A stretch of 64,000 nt of DNA from assembly GCF_023015985.1 (NCBI RefSeq), contig NZ_JALKAO010000003.1, positions 496,001-560,000 of the forward strand, read 5' to 3'. The position numbers and the translations under genes are program-made. The notes under the pieces are model-generated. The model was not told where the DNA came from. It ran no database searches and saw nothing but the letters and a program-made list of their open reading frames with translations. Shown here one piece after another: positions 10,508 through 18,987 of the stretch (positions are counted from its first letter, which is position 1; each line of letters begins with the position of its first letter). Source of the stretch: Marivita sp. S6314. GTDB lineage: Bacteria > Pseudomonadota > Alphaproteobacteria > Rhodobacterales > Rhodobacteraceae.

Positions 10508-11287
10508 ATGGTACAACTGACGCTCCCCAAGAATTCGACCATGCGCACGGGCAAAACCTGGCCCAAGCCCGAGGGTGCCACCAATGTGCGGAAATTCAGC
10601 ATCTATCGCTGGTCGCCTGATGATGGCGAAAACCCGCGGGTGGATACGTATTTCGTTGATATGGACAAATGCGGCCCGATGGTTCTGGACGCGCTGATCA
10701 AGATCAAGAACGAGATCGACCCGACGCTGACGTTCCGCCGGTCCTGCCGCGAGGGGATCTGTGGGTCCTGCGCGATGAATATCGACGGGATCAACACGTT
10801 GGCCTGTATCTACGGGTTGGACGAGATCACGGGCGACGTGAAAATCTATCCGCTGCCGCACATGCCGGTGGTGCGCGACCTGATCCCGGACCTCACGCAT
10901 TTTTACGCGCAGCACGCGTCGATCATGCCATGGCTTGAGACCAAGACGAACCGTCCCGCGAAAGAGTGGAAGCAGTCTATCGAGGACCGAAAAAAGCTGG
11001 ATGGCCTGTATGAATGCGTGATGTGCGCGTCCTGTTCGACATCGTGCCCGTCCTATTGGTGGAATGGCGACCGGTATCTTGGACCCGCCGCGCTTTTGCA
11101 TGCGTATCGCTGGATCATCGATTCGCGCGATGAGGCGACAGGGGAGCGGTTGGACGAGTTGGAAGATCCGTTCAAGCTTTACCGATGCCACACGATCATG
11201 AACTGTACCAAGACCTGCCCGAAAGGCCTGAACCCGGCAAAAGCGATTGCCGAGATCAAGAAGATGATGGTCGAACGCCACGTTTGA
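10508..11287 (+). CDS. sdhB: Succinate dehydrogenase iron-sulfur subunit
   Basis: 259-residue electron-transfer subunit of complex II. Cysteine groups for three clusters are complete: CREGICGSC with a later single Cys in LACIYG (2Fe-2S, about residues 80-100), [16 protein letters not shown] (4Fe-4S, about 173-188) and [17 protein letters not shown] (3Fe-4S, about 228-244). The C-terminal stretch [15 protein letters not shown] is typical. The ATG at 10508 follows GGAGAGAG by a few bases. It closes the catalytic operon; the ZIP-like gene begins only 6 bases after its stop and may be co-transcribed. Confidence 0.98.
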   Translation: MVQLTLPKNSTMRTGKTWPKPEGATNVRKFSIYRWSPDDGENPRVDTYFVDMDKCGPMVLDALIKIKNEIDPTLTFRRSCREGICGSCAMNIDGINTLACIYGLDEITGDVKIYPLPHMPVVRDLIPDLTHFYAQHASIMPWLETKTNRPAKEWKQSIEDRKKLDGLYECVMCASCSTSCPSYWWNGDRYLGPAALLHAYRWIIDSRDEATGERLDELEDPFKLYRCHTIMNCTKTCPKGLNPAKAIAEIKKMMVERHV

Positions 11288-11293
11288 TCCGTT

Positions 11294-12004
11294 TTGGACA
11301 GTGTTCTCCTACAAGCTGTTTTGTTATCGACACTGGCCGGAATTTCGATTCCGGCCGGTGCTTTTCTGGCGCGTTTTGACGGGGTTCTGCCCGGTTGGCT
11401 GCGCGAAGAGTTCCGTCATTCCGTGATCGCCTTTGGGGGTGGTGCGTTGTTTTCCGCGATTGCCCTGGTGCTTGTTCCGGAAGGGACCGACCGGGTCGGC
11501 GCGCTGCCTGCGTTGATCCTGTTCGGGGCGGGCGGATTGGTTTTTGGCCTGCTGGACTATCGTTTGTCGCAGGGCAAAAGCCGCGTGTCGCAGTTCATGG
11601 CAATGATGCTGGACTATATCCCCGAGGCGATGGCCTTAGGCGCGATGCTGGTAGGACAGGTTGATGTGGCGTTGCTTTTGGCGTGTCTGATCGCGCTGCA
11701 AAACCTGCCTGAAGGGTTCAATGCCTGGCGCGAAATGGCCGGGACGGGTCACCGGCCACGGTTGATCTGGGTGTTTCTGGCGATGGTGCCTGTTGGACCG
11801 GCTGCTGCGTTGATTGGTCTTTATGTGCTTGGGGACATGCCCGAGGTGCTTGGGGGGATCATGCTGTTTTCGGCGGGGGGCATTCTGTACCTGATCTTCG
11901 AAGATGTTGCGCCGCAGGTGCCGTTGCAACAGGCCTGGGGCCCACCAATGGGGGCTGTTCTGGGCTTTATGCTGGGATTGGCGGGGCATTTAGCGCTTGG
12001 GTAA
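11294..12004 (+). CDS. ZIP-like membrane protein with altered metal-site motifs
   Basis: 236 residues, about eight hydrophobic segments, laid out as in ZIP (ZupT/SLC39) metal transporters. The two PE motifs of transmembrane helices 4 and 5 are recognisable as DYIPEAMALG (107-116) and QNLPEGFNAW (136-145), but the metal-binding His of each HNxPEG motif is replaced (Asp-Tyr and Gln). No other His-rich loop is seen. It may bind a different metal, or serve another function. TTG at 11294 is the only plausible start close to the sdhB stop (6 bases). The gene may ride on the sdh transcript. Fold assignment is good, transport function uncertain. Confidence 0.75.
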   Translation: MDSVLLQAVLLSTLAGISIPAGAFLARFDGVLPGWLREEFRHSVIAFGGGALFSAIALVLVPEGTDRVGALPALILFGAGGLVFGLLDYRLSQGKSRVSQFMAMMLDYIPEAMALGAMLVGQVDVALLLACLIALQNLPEGFNAWREMAGTGHRPRLIWVFLAMVPVGPAAALIGLYVLGDMPEVLGGIMLFSAGGILYLIFEDVAPQVPLQQAWGPPMGAVLGFMLGLAGHLALG

Positions 12005-12082
12005 TGCGCGTCAGGACCCGTTGTTTTCATCACGGACTTTTTGCAGTGATTGCGATACACTTGTCCCAGCCCGCTGCAGGCC

Positions 12083-12538
12083 ATGCCGATCGTCGGTGTC
12101 GCGTGCATGGCGTTCACAGGAGCAGCCATCATTTCTGACCTTATCCAGATCATCTATTCGTCGCGTCCCTTTGGGTATGACGACGCGATGCTGAACGGCG
12201 TTCTGATGGACGCGCGGCGGTGCAATATGCGGGACGGGGTGAGCGGGGCGCTGATTTGCCGACAGGATGTGTACCTGCAATTGCTGGAAGGGCCAGCGCA
12301 AGCTGTTGAGGCGACGTGTGACCGCATCCGGCGGGATGACCGGCATCTTGAAATGGCCATTCGTGTGAACCAGCAGGTGGCAGCGCGCATGTTCGGCGAC
12401 TGGGCGATGTTCCATGATCCGGCGAAATCTTGGCTTTGGAGCGCGCAAGACATATCCGACGGTGCGTTGGAGCGGGCCAGCGGAGCGCATTTCAAACAGG
12501 TTTTCGAACGTCTTGCAGCAGATGCAAAGACGGGCTGA
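12083..12538 (+). CDS. BLUF-domain blue-light sensor protein
   Basis: About 151 residues, a nearly bare BLUF (FAD-binding blue-light) domain. Seen: LIQIIYSSRPF with the key Tyr (residue 25 with this start), CNMRDGVSGALI with the conserved Asn 48, VYLQLLEGP with the photoswitch Gln 66, and the IRRDDRH turn about 92-98. No output domain follows, so it is a short BLUF protein that would act by binding a partner. The start is uncertain: ATG 12083 has AGG nearby; ATG 12107 would give 143 residues. Neighbours give no direct output partner. Domain call firm. Confidence 0.88.
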   Translation: MPIVGVACMAFTGAAIISDLIQIIYSSRPFGYDDAMLNGVLMDARRCNMRDGVSGALICRQDVYLQLLEGPAQAVEATCDRIRRDDRHLEMAIRVNQQVAARMFGDWAMFHDPAKSWLWSAQDISDGALERASGAHFKQVFERLAADAKTG

Positions 12539-12557
12539 GACACGCAAGGCCGACTGA

Positions 12558-12755
12558 ATGCCCGTTCTGCTGATCCTCTTGCTGCTTGGTGTGCTGGGTT
12601 ATCTTTACTGGAAACGCGCCTCCACCACGTTGACCCGTGACTGCCGATGGCGGCGTATTGGGCCGGGGCAATGGCGGTGTGCGTTTTGCGGCGCTGAAAC
12701 AGCATCTCAGGACAGTCCCTTGATGTGTTTGCGCTTGCCGGATGAAAAATCGTAA
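12558..12755 (+). CDS. Small membrane protein with cysteine motif
   Basis: 65 residues: a single membrane helix at the very N-terminus (PVLLILLLLGVLGYLYW, 2-18), then a basic stretch and CRWRRIGPGQWRCAFCGAE with three cysteines (one CxxC), and a last Cys in LMCLRL. The four cysteines look like a small zinc-ribbon on the cytoplasmic side of a membrane anchor. The start ATG at 12558 is 20 bases after the BLUF stop, so co-transcription is likely. Family not recognised. Confidence 0.62.
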   Translation: MPVLLILLLLGVLGYLYWKRASTTLTRDCRWRRIGPGQWRCAFCGAETASQDSPLMCLRLPDEKS

Positions 12756-12782
12756 CGGTGGATGATTTTCTCTCTTGCGCCG

Positions 12783-12922
12783 ACTCACTTTTGGGATCAA
12801 AGGCGCGTTTACAGACGCCAACGCACGCACCTCTGGCGAGGTGGGGTTCAAGGCCCACGCGGTTTACGTAGCGACGGTAACGTCTCCCTTGGAAGTGAGC
12901 GGTCATACTTTGGCCGGGTCTA
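12783..12922 (+). ncRNA. Probable speF-type leader RNA upstream of ornithine decarboxylase
   Basis: The gap before the decarboxylase gene holds several compact helices: CACCTC-TGGC-GAGGTG (12830-12845), GACG-GTAA-CGTC (in 12873-12886) and GGTC with GGCC near 12901-12915, separated by conserved-looking single-stranded stretches such as CCTTGGAAGTGAG. The speF motif is a known structured RNA found upstream of ornithine decarboxylase genes in alphaproteobacteria; position and helix pattern agree. The assignment rests on memory of the motif, not on a covariance search; edges are approximate. Confidence 0.55.
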
Positions 12923-12934
12923 TTGGAGATGACC

Positions 12935-14104
12935 ATGAACGCATACGTCACCGGGCTTGCCGCCCGTCGGACAGATTCTTTGTCGCGTGCCGAAACCTAC
13001 ATCCTGCAAAACCAATTCGCGCGGCCAACACTGGTGATTGATACCGAAGCTGTTGCACGGCAGTACTCTGCCCTAGCGCAAGGGTTGGGCAAGGCGCGTA
13101 TTCACTATGCGGTCAAGGCCAACCCGGCCCCCGAAGTGCTGCGCACGCTTGCAGCGCTTGGCAGTGGGTTCGATGCCGCGTCGCGCGTCGAGATTGAAAT
13201 GTGCCTGACGGCCGGGGGGGATGTGTCCCGGATTTCATTCGGCAACACGGTCAAGCGGGCCTCGGACATCGCATGGGCGCATGGCGTCGGGATCGACCTG
13301 TTTGCGGCGGATTCCGAAGAAGAGCTTGGCAAGATCGCAGCGCATGCGCCGGGCGCGCGTGTGTACATCCGGTTGATCGTCGGTTCGTTGCAGGCGGACT
13401 GGCCGCTGTCGCGGAAGTTTGGTTGTGCGCCTGAAAAAGCGGGGGCGCTGTTTGCCTTGGCCGTACAGCTGGGTCTGCGTCCTGTCGGGTTGTCGTTTCA
13501 CGTCGGGTCGCAGACACGCAAGGCCGAGATGTGGGTCGAGACGCTGGATCAGGTCGCGGCTGTGTGGGCCGATCTCAAAGCGACCGGGTTTGATCTGTCG
13601 CTGCTCAATATCGGTGGCGGGTTTCCGGCGTTCTACGGCCAAGAGATGGATGTGCCCGAGATTTACGCGTCATCGGTCATGCGGATGGTGACAGAGCGGT
13701 TCGGCGAAGTTGAGACTGTGATGGCAGAGCCGGGACGCGGTTTGGTGGCCGAGGCCGGCGCGATTTCGGCGGAAGTGCTGCTTGTGTCGCGGAAATCCGA
13801 GAGCGATCTTCACCGCTGGGTTTATCTTGATATCGGCAAGTTCTCGGGTCTGGCCGAGACCATGGACGAGGCTATCCGCTACCAGTTCCTGACCAACCGG
13901 GACCATGAGCCAACCGGCGCCTGTGTTCTTGCCGGTCCGTCCTGCGACAGTGCGGATGTGCTTTACGAACAGCAGCCTGTGCTTCTACCGCTGGGGCTGC
14001 AATCGGGGGATCGGATCGTGATCCGCAACTGCGGGGCCTATACGTCGACCTATGCATCGGTCGGCTTTAACGGGTTTCCACCGCTTGACGTGATTGCGAT
14101 CTGA
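12935..14104 (+). CDS. Ornithine (lysine/ornithine) decarboxylase, PLP fold III
   Basis: 389-residue group IV decarboxylase that makes putrescine from ornithine. With the start at 12935: HYAVKANP (Lys 61 binds PLP), HVGSQ (His 189 stacks on the cofactor), NIGGGFPAFY (226-234), EPGRG (265-269, phosphate binding), CDSADVL (Cys 337 and Asp 338, across the dimer interface), and GAYTSTYASVGFNGF (Tyr 369). These are the full ODC set. GGAG six bases upstream supports the ATG at 12935 over 12929. A speF-like RNA leader precedes it. The alternative, lysine decarboxylase or dual activity, cannot be excluded because the two are near-identical in motif. Confidence 0.92.
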   Translation: MNAYVTGLAARRTDSLSRAETYILQNQFARPTLVIDTEAVARQYSALAQGLGKARIHYAVKANPAPEVLRTLAALGSGFDAASRVEIEMCLTAGGDVSRISFGNTVKRASDIAWAHGVGIDLFAADSEEELGKIAAHAPGARVYIRLIVGSLQADWPLSRKFGCAPEKAGALFALAVQLGLRPVGLSFHVGSQTRKAEMWVETLDQVAAVWADLKATGFDLSLLNIGGGFPAFYGQEMDVPEIYASSVMRMVTERFGEVETVMAEPGRGLVAEAGAISAEVLLVSRKSESDLHRWVYLDIGKFSGLAETMDEAIRYQFLTNRDHEPTGACVLAGPSCDSADVLYEQQPVLLPLGLQSGDRIVIRNCGAYTSTYASVGFNGFPPLDVIAI

Positions 14105-14117
14105 TACCCCCGGTTTA

Positions 14118-14147
14118 CCTGGCGCGCGTGGGGAGGCGCGCGCCAGG
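14118..14147 (+). terminator. Strong hairpin after ornithine decarboxylase
   Basis: A perfect 11-base-pair stem (CCTGGCGCGCG with CGCGCGCCAGG, 8-base loop) lies 14 bases after the decarboxylase stop. There is no T run, so it may be an RNA-stabilising or Rho-dependent stop structure rather than a classical terminator. Confidence 0.5.
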
Positions 14148-14199
14148 GCTTGCCAATTCCGATCCGGCGAGGTCTTTTTGGCCGGGTGAGGAGTGACCC

Positions 14200-15045
14200 A
14201 TGACGCAAGCCCCCCCTGACGCCGATGCCCGCCGCGCCATTGCGCCGGTGATCTGCTATCCGAACGACACCTTGCCAAAGCCCGACTTGGCGCTTTACGC
14301 ACGGGCGCTTGAAACGGCGACCCCGGTGGAAACGGTCGAGGCACCGCCGCGGGATGCGTGTGCGTTTCGCGTGCCGGCAGGTGGGTTTTTCCGGATCACC
14401 AGTGTTAAGGGGCCACAGGTCGGCGATCTGAACCTCTGGAGTGCACATGATTTGTCAGAACGGTTTTATTCCGGAAAGACACGGGCCTTGCATGGCACGC
14501 ATGTGACCACGGGCGAACGGTTGTGGTCGTCCTTTCCCACGCTGCGTCCCATGGCGACGGTGGTTGAGGACAGTCTGGGCTGGTACGGGATTGATGCCTA
14601 TGGCGGGTCTGTGCATGACGTAATTGGCACGCGCTGTGATCCCTACACGGGCAACCTGTTGGCGGGGTCGCAGTACCACCATTGCTGTCATTCAAACCTG
14701 ACGCGGGCGTTGGCGGATGCGACCGGGTTGTCTCTGGCGGATGCAGAACCGCATGTCCACGATGTGCTGAATGTCTTTATGTGCACCGGGTTCACGCGCG
14801 ACACCGGGCAGTATTTCATGAAAGCCAGCCCTGTCCGCCCCGGGGATCACCTGACGTTCTTTGCCGAAATTGACCTGCTAGGCGCGCTGTCGGCCTGCCC
14901 GGGTGGCGACTGTTCAAGCGAACATTCCAGCGATGTCGCGGCGTGTTTCCCGCTGCGGGTCGAGGTGCTGGCACCGCAGCCGGGCGCGTTGGAGGGGTGG
15001 CAGCCGCCTTCGGTGAATGGCTATGACCGGCGCCACGGACGATAG
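14200..15045 (+). CDS. DUF1989 (urea carboxylase-associated) family protein
   Basis: 281-residue cytoplasmic protein of the DUF1989 family, whose members flank urea carboxylase genes as UAAP1/2 and also occur alone. Visible family features: FRVPAGGFFRITSVKGPQVGDLNLW (about 50-74), TRCDPYTGNLL, HHCCHSNL with clustered His/Cys, LNVFMCTGF and the C-terminal LSACPGGDCSSEHSS that may bind metal. No urea carboxylase gene is near; the upstream neighbour is ornithine decarboxylase, separated by a hairpin. Enzymatic role unknown. The ATG at 14200 follows GAGGAG by 7-8 bases. Confidence 0.83.
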   Translation: MTQAPPDADARRAIAPVICYPNDTLPKPDLALYARALETATPVETVEAPPRDACAFRVPAGGFFRITSVKGPQVGDLNLWSAHDLSERFYSGKTRALHGTHVTTGERLWSSFPTLRPMATVVEDSLGWYGIDAYGGSVHDVIGTRCDPYTGNLLAGSQYHHCCHSNLTRALADATGLSLADAEPHVHDVLNVFMCTGFTRDTGQYFMKASPVRPGDHLTFFAEIDLLGALSACPGGDCSSEHSSDVAACFPLRVEVLAPQPGALEGWQPPSVNGYDRRHGR

Positions 15046-15048
15046 GGA

Positions 15049-15681
15049 TCAGTCGCCCGTATCGTTGCCGCTCATGTTTTCGTAAGGGTGCGTGGCGATG
15101 ATGGTCCAATACATCAGGTAATGCAGCGCGATGGGGCCAAGGCACATCGCAATGACCCACGTTGTCGGAGAGCCATTGCTGGCGGCCAGTTCGTTGCCAA
15201 GGATCAACGCAACCAAGCGGGCGACGTGCCAATTGGCGGCGTTGCGTTTGGCTTCGTCCCAGCGGCCGCCGAACACGTGGCTTTTGGCGTTTGCGGAGCC
15301 GGCAATGGTGAGGCAGGCAAAGACCAAGGCTGTCGCGCCCAGCAAAAGGCTGATGGCATGTTGCGCCCAGTTCAGGGACGGGGCGAAGATCGCGATGGCG
15401 CAGAGCACGAAAGGGGCCGCAAAGGCGCGCGGGCCGACGACATTGCCGTTTTCCCGTGCGATGCGATCCACCGTTGCGGGCACGTTCAGGCCCACAACCG
15501 TGACATACCCGAACACGGCGCACAGGACCGGCAGGATCAAACCGACATCGGCAAAGGCATCTGCATGTGGTGCCAGAAGCGTGTAGGCGGAGAGTGTTGC
15601 CACACCGAACAGCATTGTGTTCACCGGCAGAGGGACGCGGGATGTCACAAGGACATAGAGGCCAAGAATATAACTGTACAT
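15049..15681 (-). CDS. Multi-pass membrane protein of unknown function
   Basis: 210 residues with about six hydrophobic segments (about 1-18, 20-40, 46-66, 82-103, 106-128, 165-188) and a long loop around residues 130-155. No motif of a known transporter or enzyme was recognised. It lies 54 bases after deoD on the same strand. The intergenic bases form a strong hairpin that includes the probable ribosome-binding site (AGGA) and the first base of the ATG at 15681, so its translation may be controlled. It converges with the DUF1989 gene with 3 bases between. Confidence 0.7.
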   Translation of the reverse strand: MYSYILGLYVLVTSRVPLPVNTMLFGVATLSAYTLLAPHADAFADVGLILPVLCAVFGYVTVVGLNVPATVDRIARENGNVVGPRAFAAPFVLCAIAIFAPSLNWAQHAISLLLGATALVFACLTIAGSANAKSHVFGGRWDEAKRNAANWHVARLVALILGNELAASNGSPTTWVIAMCLGPIALHYLMYWTIIATHPYENMSGNDTGD

Positions 15682-15724
15682 GACCCGCAGTCCTGTCGCC
15701 GGAATACGGCAGGAATGCGGGTCA
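15681..15724 (-). promoter_or_regulatory. Hairpin burying the start region of the gene at 15681
   Basis: On the reverse strand TGACCCGCA pairs with TGCGGGTCA (9 pairs) and, inside, TCCTG pairs with CAGGA (5 pairs), with a small CCG/CGG top. The 3' arm contains AGGA, the likely ribosome-binding site, and reaches the A of the start ATG. It could be an RNA switch or a processing/attenuation structure between deoD and the next gene. Confidence 0.55.
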
Positions 15725-15735
15725 GAATTGGGCCT

Positions 15736-16440
15736 TTATTGGAACGCCGCGGTCAGCGCGATGTCGACCATGTCGCCAAAGCTGCGTTCGCGGTCTTCTG
15801 CCGGAAGGGCTTCGCCGGTTTGCAGGTGGTCTGATACGGTGAGTACGGCAAGGGCACGGACCGAATGGCGCGCCGCCAGATTGTAGAGTTCCGCCGCTTC
15901 CATTTCGACACCCAGAATGCCGTGTCGGGTCATCTGTTCGTTCAGGTCGGGGCGTTCGTCGTAGAACACGTCAGACGAATAAATCCCGCCAACATGCGTT
16001 TTCACATCTTTTGCCGCTGCGGCATCTGCTGCTGCCCGCAAGAGCCCGTAATCGGCACAGGGCGCGAAGTTGAGTTCCTTGAAGATGCCGCGGGACGGGG
16101 TGGAGAGCGTGCTGGCCGTCATGGCGATAATCACATCGCGTATGCCGACATGCGGCTGCATTCCGCCGCAGGATCCGATCCGGATCAGCGTTTTTGCGCC
16201 GTAATCGCGGATCAGTTCATTGGCGTAGATGGACAGCGACGGCATGCCCATGCCGGAACCTTGAATCGTCACACGATGCCCGTTCCACATGCCGGTAAAT
16301 CCCAGCATACCGCGCACTTCGTTGACCAATTGGGCATCTTCAAGAAACGTTTCGGCCGCCCATTTGGCGCGATACGGATCGCCGGGCATCAGGACCGTTT
16401 CAGCAATGTCGCCGGGTTTTGCTCCGATATGGACCGTCAT
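15736..16440 (-). CDS. deoD: Purine-nucleoside phosphorylase, DeoD type
   Basis: 234-residue hexameric-type phosphorylase that splits purine (deoxy)nucleosides with phosphate to free base and sugar-1-phosphate. Visible: [19 protein letters not shown] (about 4-22) with the phosphate-binding Gly/Arg region, [17 protein letters not shown] (about 61-77), IRIGSCGG (about 86-93), and [12 protein letters not shown] (about 178-189), then SDH (Asp near 204). Length normal. One base separates its start from the hvrA stop, so the order hvrA-deoD-membrane protein is likely one unit on the reverse strand. Confidence 0.95.
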   Translation of the reverse strand: MTVHIGAKPGDIAETVLMPGDPYRAKWAAETFLEDAQLVNEVRGMLGFTGMWNGHRVTIQGSGMGMPSLSIYANELIRDYGAKTLIRIGSCGGMQPHVGIRDVIIAMTASTLSTPSRGIFKELNFAPCADYGLLRAAADAAAAKDVKTHVGGIYSSDVFYDERPDLNEQMTRHGILGVEMEAAELYNLAARHSVRALAVLTVSDHLQTGEALPAEDRERSFGDMVDIALTAAFQ

Positions 16441-16441
16441 A

Positions 16442-16756
16442 TTAAATCTTCAGATCGTCGAGCGATTTTCCAGCGTCCAAAGCCGCATTCACCCAATTCG
16501 GCTTGCGGCCTTTGCCCGTCCAGGTTTGGGAAGCGTCATCGGGATTGCGATACTTGGGTGCGCCCTTTGATCCGGTTTTCTTACCCGTACCGCCCAGCAA
16601 TTCATCCAGCGAAAACCCATATTCCTTGGCCGCGGATTCAGCGGCTTTCTTGGCTTCGGCTTTGCGGCGCTCGTCAATGGTCTTCAGCGCCTTTTCGGCA
16701 CCCTTTACGATCTTCTTCAGCTCTTCTTTCGAGAGGTCGTTAAAATCGATATCCAT
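16442..16756 (-). CDS. hvrA: H-NS/HvrA family nucleoid-associated protein
   Basis: 104 residues. The N-terminal half ([19 protein letters not shown], then a Lys/Ala/Glu-rich run to about residue 45) should form the coiled-coil oligomerisation region; the C-terminal half has [19 protein letters not shown] (about 68-86), the H-NS minor-groove DNA-binding loop, then [18 protein letters not shown]. This matches alphaproteobacterial HvrA/H-NS proteins that modulate gene expression. AGGAG upstream fixes the start at 16756; a longer frame to 16843 lacks support. In this organism the regulon is unknown. Confidence 0.92.
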   Translation of the reverse strand: MDIDFNDLSKEELKKIVKGAEKALKTIDERRKAEAKKAAESAAKEYGFSLDELLGGTGKKTGSKGAPKYRNPDDASQTWTGKGRKPNWVNAALDAGKSLDDLKI

Positions 16757-16927
16757 GGGTATTCTCCTATTCTGCCAATTGCTTGTTTTCATTTTTGAGG
16801 GAATGCAAGCATCACTTTGTGTAAACCGTGGGGTTTTCGGCAAGATATCGCGCTTGTTTCGTGTATAGGGTGTGCGTCAATAGCGGGTTTCGCAATTTTG
16901 GAGAGGTTGGCTGCACGTTTGCAAAAG

Positions 16928-16957
16928 AAAACCCCGGCCTTTTGCAAAGCCGGGGCA
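16928..16957 (-). terminator. Rho-independent terminator of ecm
   Basis: Reading on the reverse strand, CCCCGGC pairs with GCCGGGG around a TTTGCAAAAG loop and is followed by TTTTCTTTT, about 24 bases past the ecm stop. The remaining 16757-16927 carries the hvrA promoter region and nothing else recognisable. Confidence 0.85.
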
Positions 16958-16980
16958 TCCCTTTTTCGAGCGGTTTGAAC

Positions 16981-18957
16981 CTATTCGGCAGCAACCGCCT
17001 TTGGATCTGCCAGCGTGACGATATCCATCATGATGGCATTCAATTCGAAATCCTTGGGGGTATAGACCTTGGCCACTCCCATGGCTTTCAATCGGGCGGA
17101 ATCTTCGTCCGGGATAATGCCGCCGACGATCACCGGAATATGGCCCAACCCTGCGTCACGCATTTTGGCCATCATATCTTCGACCAGCGGGATGTGGCTG
17201 CCGGACAGAATGGAGAGACCAACGACATGGACGTCGTTGTCCTGTGCGGCGCTGACGATCTGGTCGGGTGTGAGGCGGATGCCTTCGTAGTCGATATCCA
17301 TACCGCAATCGCGGGCGCGGAAGGCGATTTGTTCGGCGCCGTTGGAATGGCCGTCGAGGCCGGGCTTGCCGACAAGGAATTTCAGACGGCGGCCCAGTTT
17401 GTCGCTGACGGCGTCCACGGCGGCACGCAGGTCGTCGAGGCCTTCGGTCTTGTTGGAGACGGATTTGGATACACCAGTGGGGCCACGGTATTCGCCATAG
17501 ACGGCGCGCATTTCGCCGGCCCATTCGCCGGTGGTGACACCGGCTTTGGCACACGCGATGGAGGCGGGCATGACGTTTTTTCCGTCCTTGGCGGCAGCGC
17601 GCAGATCGGCAAGGGCCTTGGTGACCGCTTCGGAGTCGCGTTCGTCGCGCCACGCGTTGAGGCGGTCGATCTGTTCCTGTTCAACCGCTGGATCCACAAC
17701 CATGATGCCGCCGTCTTCGGTTTGCAGCGGGCTGGGTTCACCTTCGACCCATTTGTTGACGCCAACGACGATGGTTTCGTTGCGTTCGATCTTGTTCAGG
17801 CGGTCGGCGTTGGAGTCGACCAGACGGCCTTTCATGTATTCGATGGACCCGATCGCGCCACCCATGCTGTCGAGGTTGGCAAGTTCCGCGCGGGCACCCT
17901 CTTTGAGCTGTTCGACCTTGCGGTCGATGGCGGGGTTGCCGTCAAACAGGTCTTCGTATTCGAGAAGGTCGGTTTCGTAGGCCAGGATCTGCTGCATCCG
18001 CATCGACCATTGCTGGTCCCACGGGCGGGGAAGGCCAAGGGCTTCGTTCCAGGCAGGCAATTGCACGGCGCGGGCGCGGGCTTTCTTGGAGAGCGTCACC
18101 GCGAGCATCTCGATCAGGATGCGGTAGACGTTGTTTTCTGGTTGCTGTTCGGTCAGGCCAAGGGAGTTGACCTGCACGCCATAGCGGAAGCGGCGGAATT
18201 TGGGGTTTTCGACGCCATAGCGGGTTTCGAGGATTTCGTCCCAGAGGTCCACGAACGCACGCATCTTGCACATCTCGGTGACGAAGCGGATGCCTGCGTT
18301 CACAAAGAAGGAGATGCGACCGCAGAGGGCCGGGAAGTCTTCGGCGGGAACACGGGGTTTTAACTCGTCCAAAACCGCGATGGCGGTGGCAAGCGCAAAG
18401 GACAGTTCCTGTTCCGGCGTCGCGCCTGCCTCTTGCAGGTGGTAGGAACACACGTTCATCGGGTTCCATTTCGGGATGTTGGTGTAGCAGTATTCGGCCA
18501 CGTCCCCGATCATCTTGAGCGACGGTTTCGGCGGGCAGATATACGTGCCGCGCGACAGGTATTCCTTGATGAGGTCGTTCTGGACGGTGCCTTGCAGTTT
18601 GGAGACATCCGCGCCCTGTTCTTCGGCCACGGCGATATAGAGCGACAGGAGCCACGGTGCGGTGGCGTTGATCGTCATCGACGTGTTCATCTGTTCAAGC
18701 GGGATCTGATCGAACAGGGTACGCATGTCGCCCAGATGGGACACCGGGACGCCCACCTTGCCCACCTCGCCACGCGCAAGTACGTGGTCGCTGTCATAAC
18801 CGGTTTGTGTAGGCAGATCGAATGCCACCGAAAGACCAGTCTGACCTTTTGCCAGATTGCCGCGATAGAGCGCGTTTGATGCCTTTGCGGTCGAATGGCC
18901 TGCATAGGTGCGGATCAGCCAAGGGCGGTCACGGGTCGGGGTCTGTGTCTCGGTCAT
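16981..18957 (-). CDS. ecm: (2R)-ethylmalonyl-CoA mutase, B12-dependent
   Basis: 658-residue single-chain acyl-CoA mutase of the ethylmalonyl-CoA pathway; it rearranges ethylmalonyl-CoA to methylsuccinyl-CoA. The N-terminal barrel starts WLIRTYAGHSTAKASNALYR and has GLSVAFDLPTQTGYDSDH and NTSMTINATAPWLL; from memory these agree with Rhodobacter Ecm rather than methylmalonyl-CoA mutase. The C-terminal cobalamin domain (about 520-650) shows LVGKPGLDGHSNGAEQIA (DxHxxG lower-ligand motif), the GLSILSGSH motif and VPVIVGGIIP. Monocistronic with its own terminator. Cobalamin adenosyltransferase at 59.4 kb would supply the cofactor. A 12-base motif shared with the ccr upstream region lies 31 bases before the start. 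Confidence 0.94.
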   Translation of the reverse strand: MTETQTPTRDRPWLIRTYAGHSTAKASNALYRGNLAKGQTGLSVAFDLPTQTGYDSDHVLARGEVGKVGVPVSHLGDMRTLFDQIPLEQMNTSMTINATAPWLLSLYIAVAEEQGADVSKLQGTVQNDLIKEYLSRGTYICPPKPSLKMIGDVAEYCYTNIPKWNPMNVCSYHLQEAGATPEQELSFALATAIAVLDELKPRVPAEDFPALCGRISFFVNAGIRFVTEMCKMRAFVDLWDEILETRYGVENPKFRRFRYGVQVNSLGLTEQQPENNVYRILIEMLAVTLSKKARARAVQLPAWNEALGLPRPWDQQWSMRMQQILAYETDLLEYEDLFDGNPAIDRKVEQLKEGARAELANLDSMGGAIGSIEYMKGRLVDSNADRLNKIERNETIVVGVNKWVEGEPSPLQTEDGGIMVVDPAVEQEQIDRLNAWRDERDSEAVTKALADLRAAAKDGKNVMPASIACAKAGVTTGEWAGEMRAVYGEYRGPTGVSKSVSNKTEGLDDLRAAVDAVSDKLGRRLKFLVGKPGLDGHSNGAEQIAFRARDCGMDIDYEGIRLTPDQIVSAAQDNDVHVVGLSILSGSHIPLVEDMMAKMRDAGLGHIPVIVGGIIPDEDSARLKAMGVAKVYTPKDFELNAIMMDIVTLADPKAVAAE

Positions 18958-18987
18958 GTCGTCCTCGTGCGGGCAGATTCGCCCAGG

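Noticed and set aside
11985-12000. TTTAGCGCTT in the end of the ZIP-like gene as another LacI-type operator
   Set aside because: Inside coding sequence, not near a promoter, and a weak match.
16828-18363. Forward-strand frame of 511 residues over ecm
   Set aside because: Antisense shadow of ecm, Gly/Phe/Asp-rich; no domain recognised.
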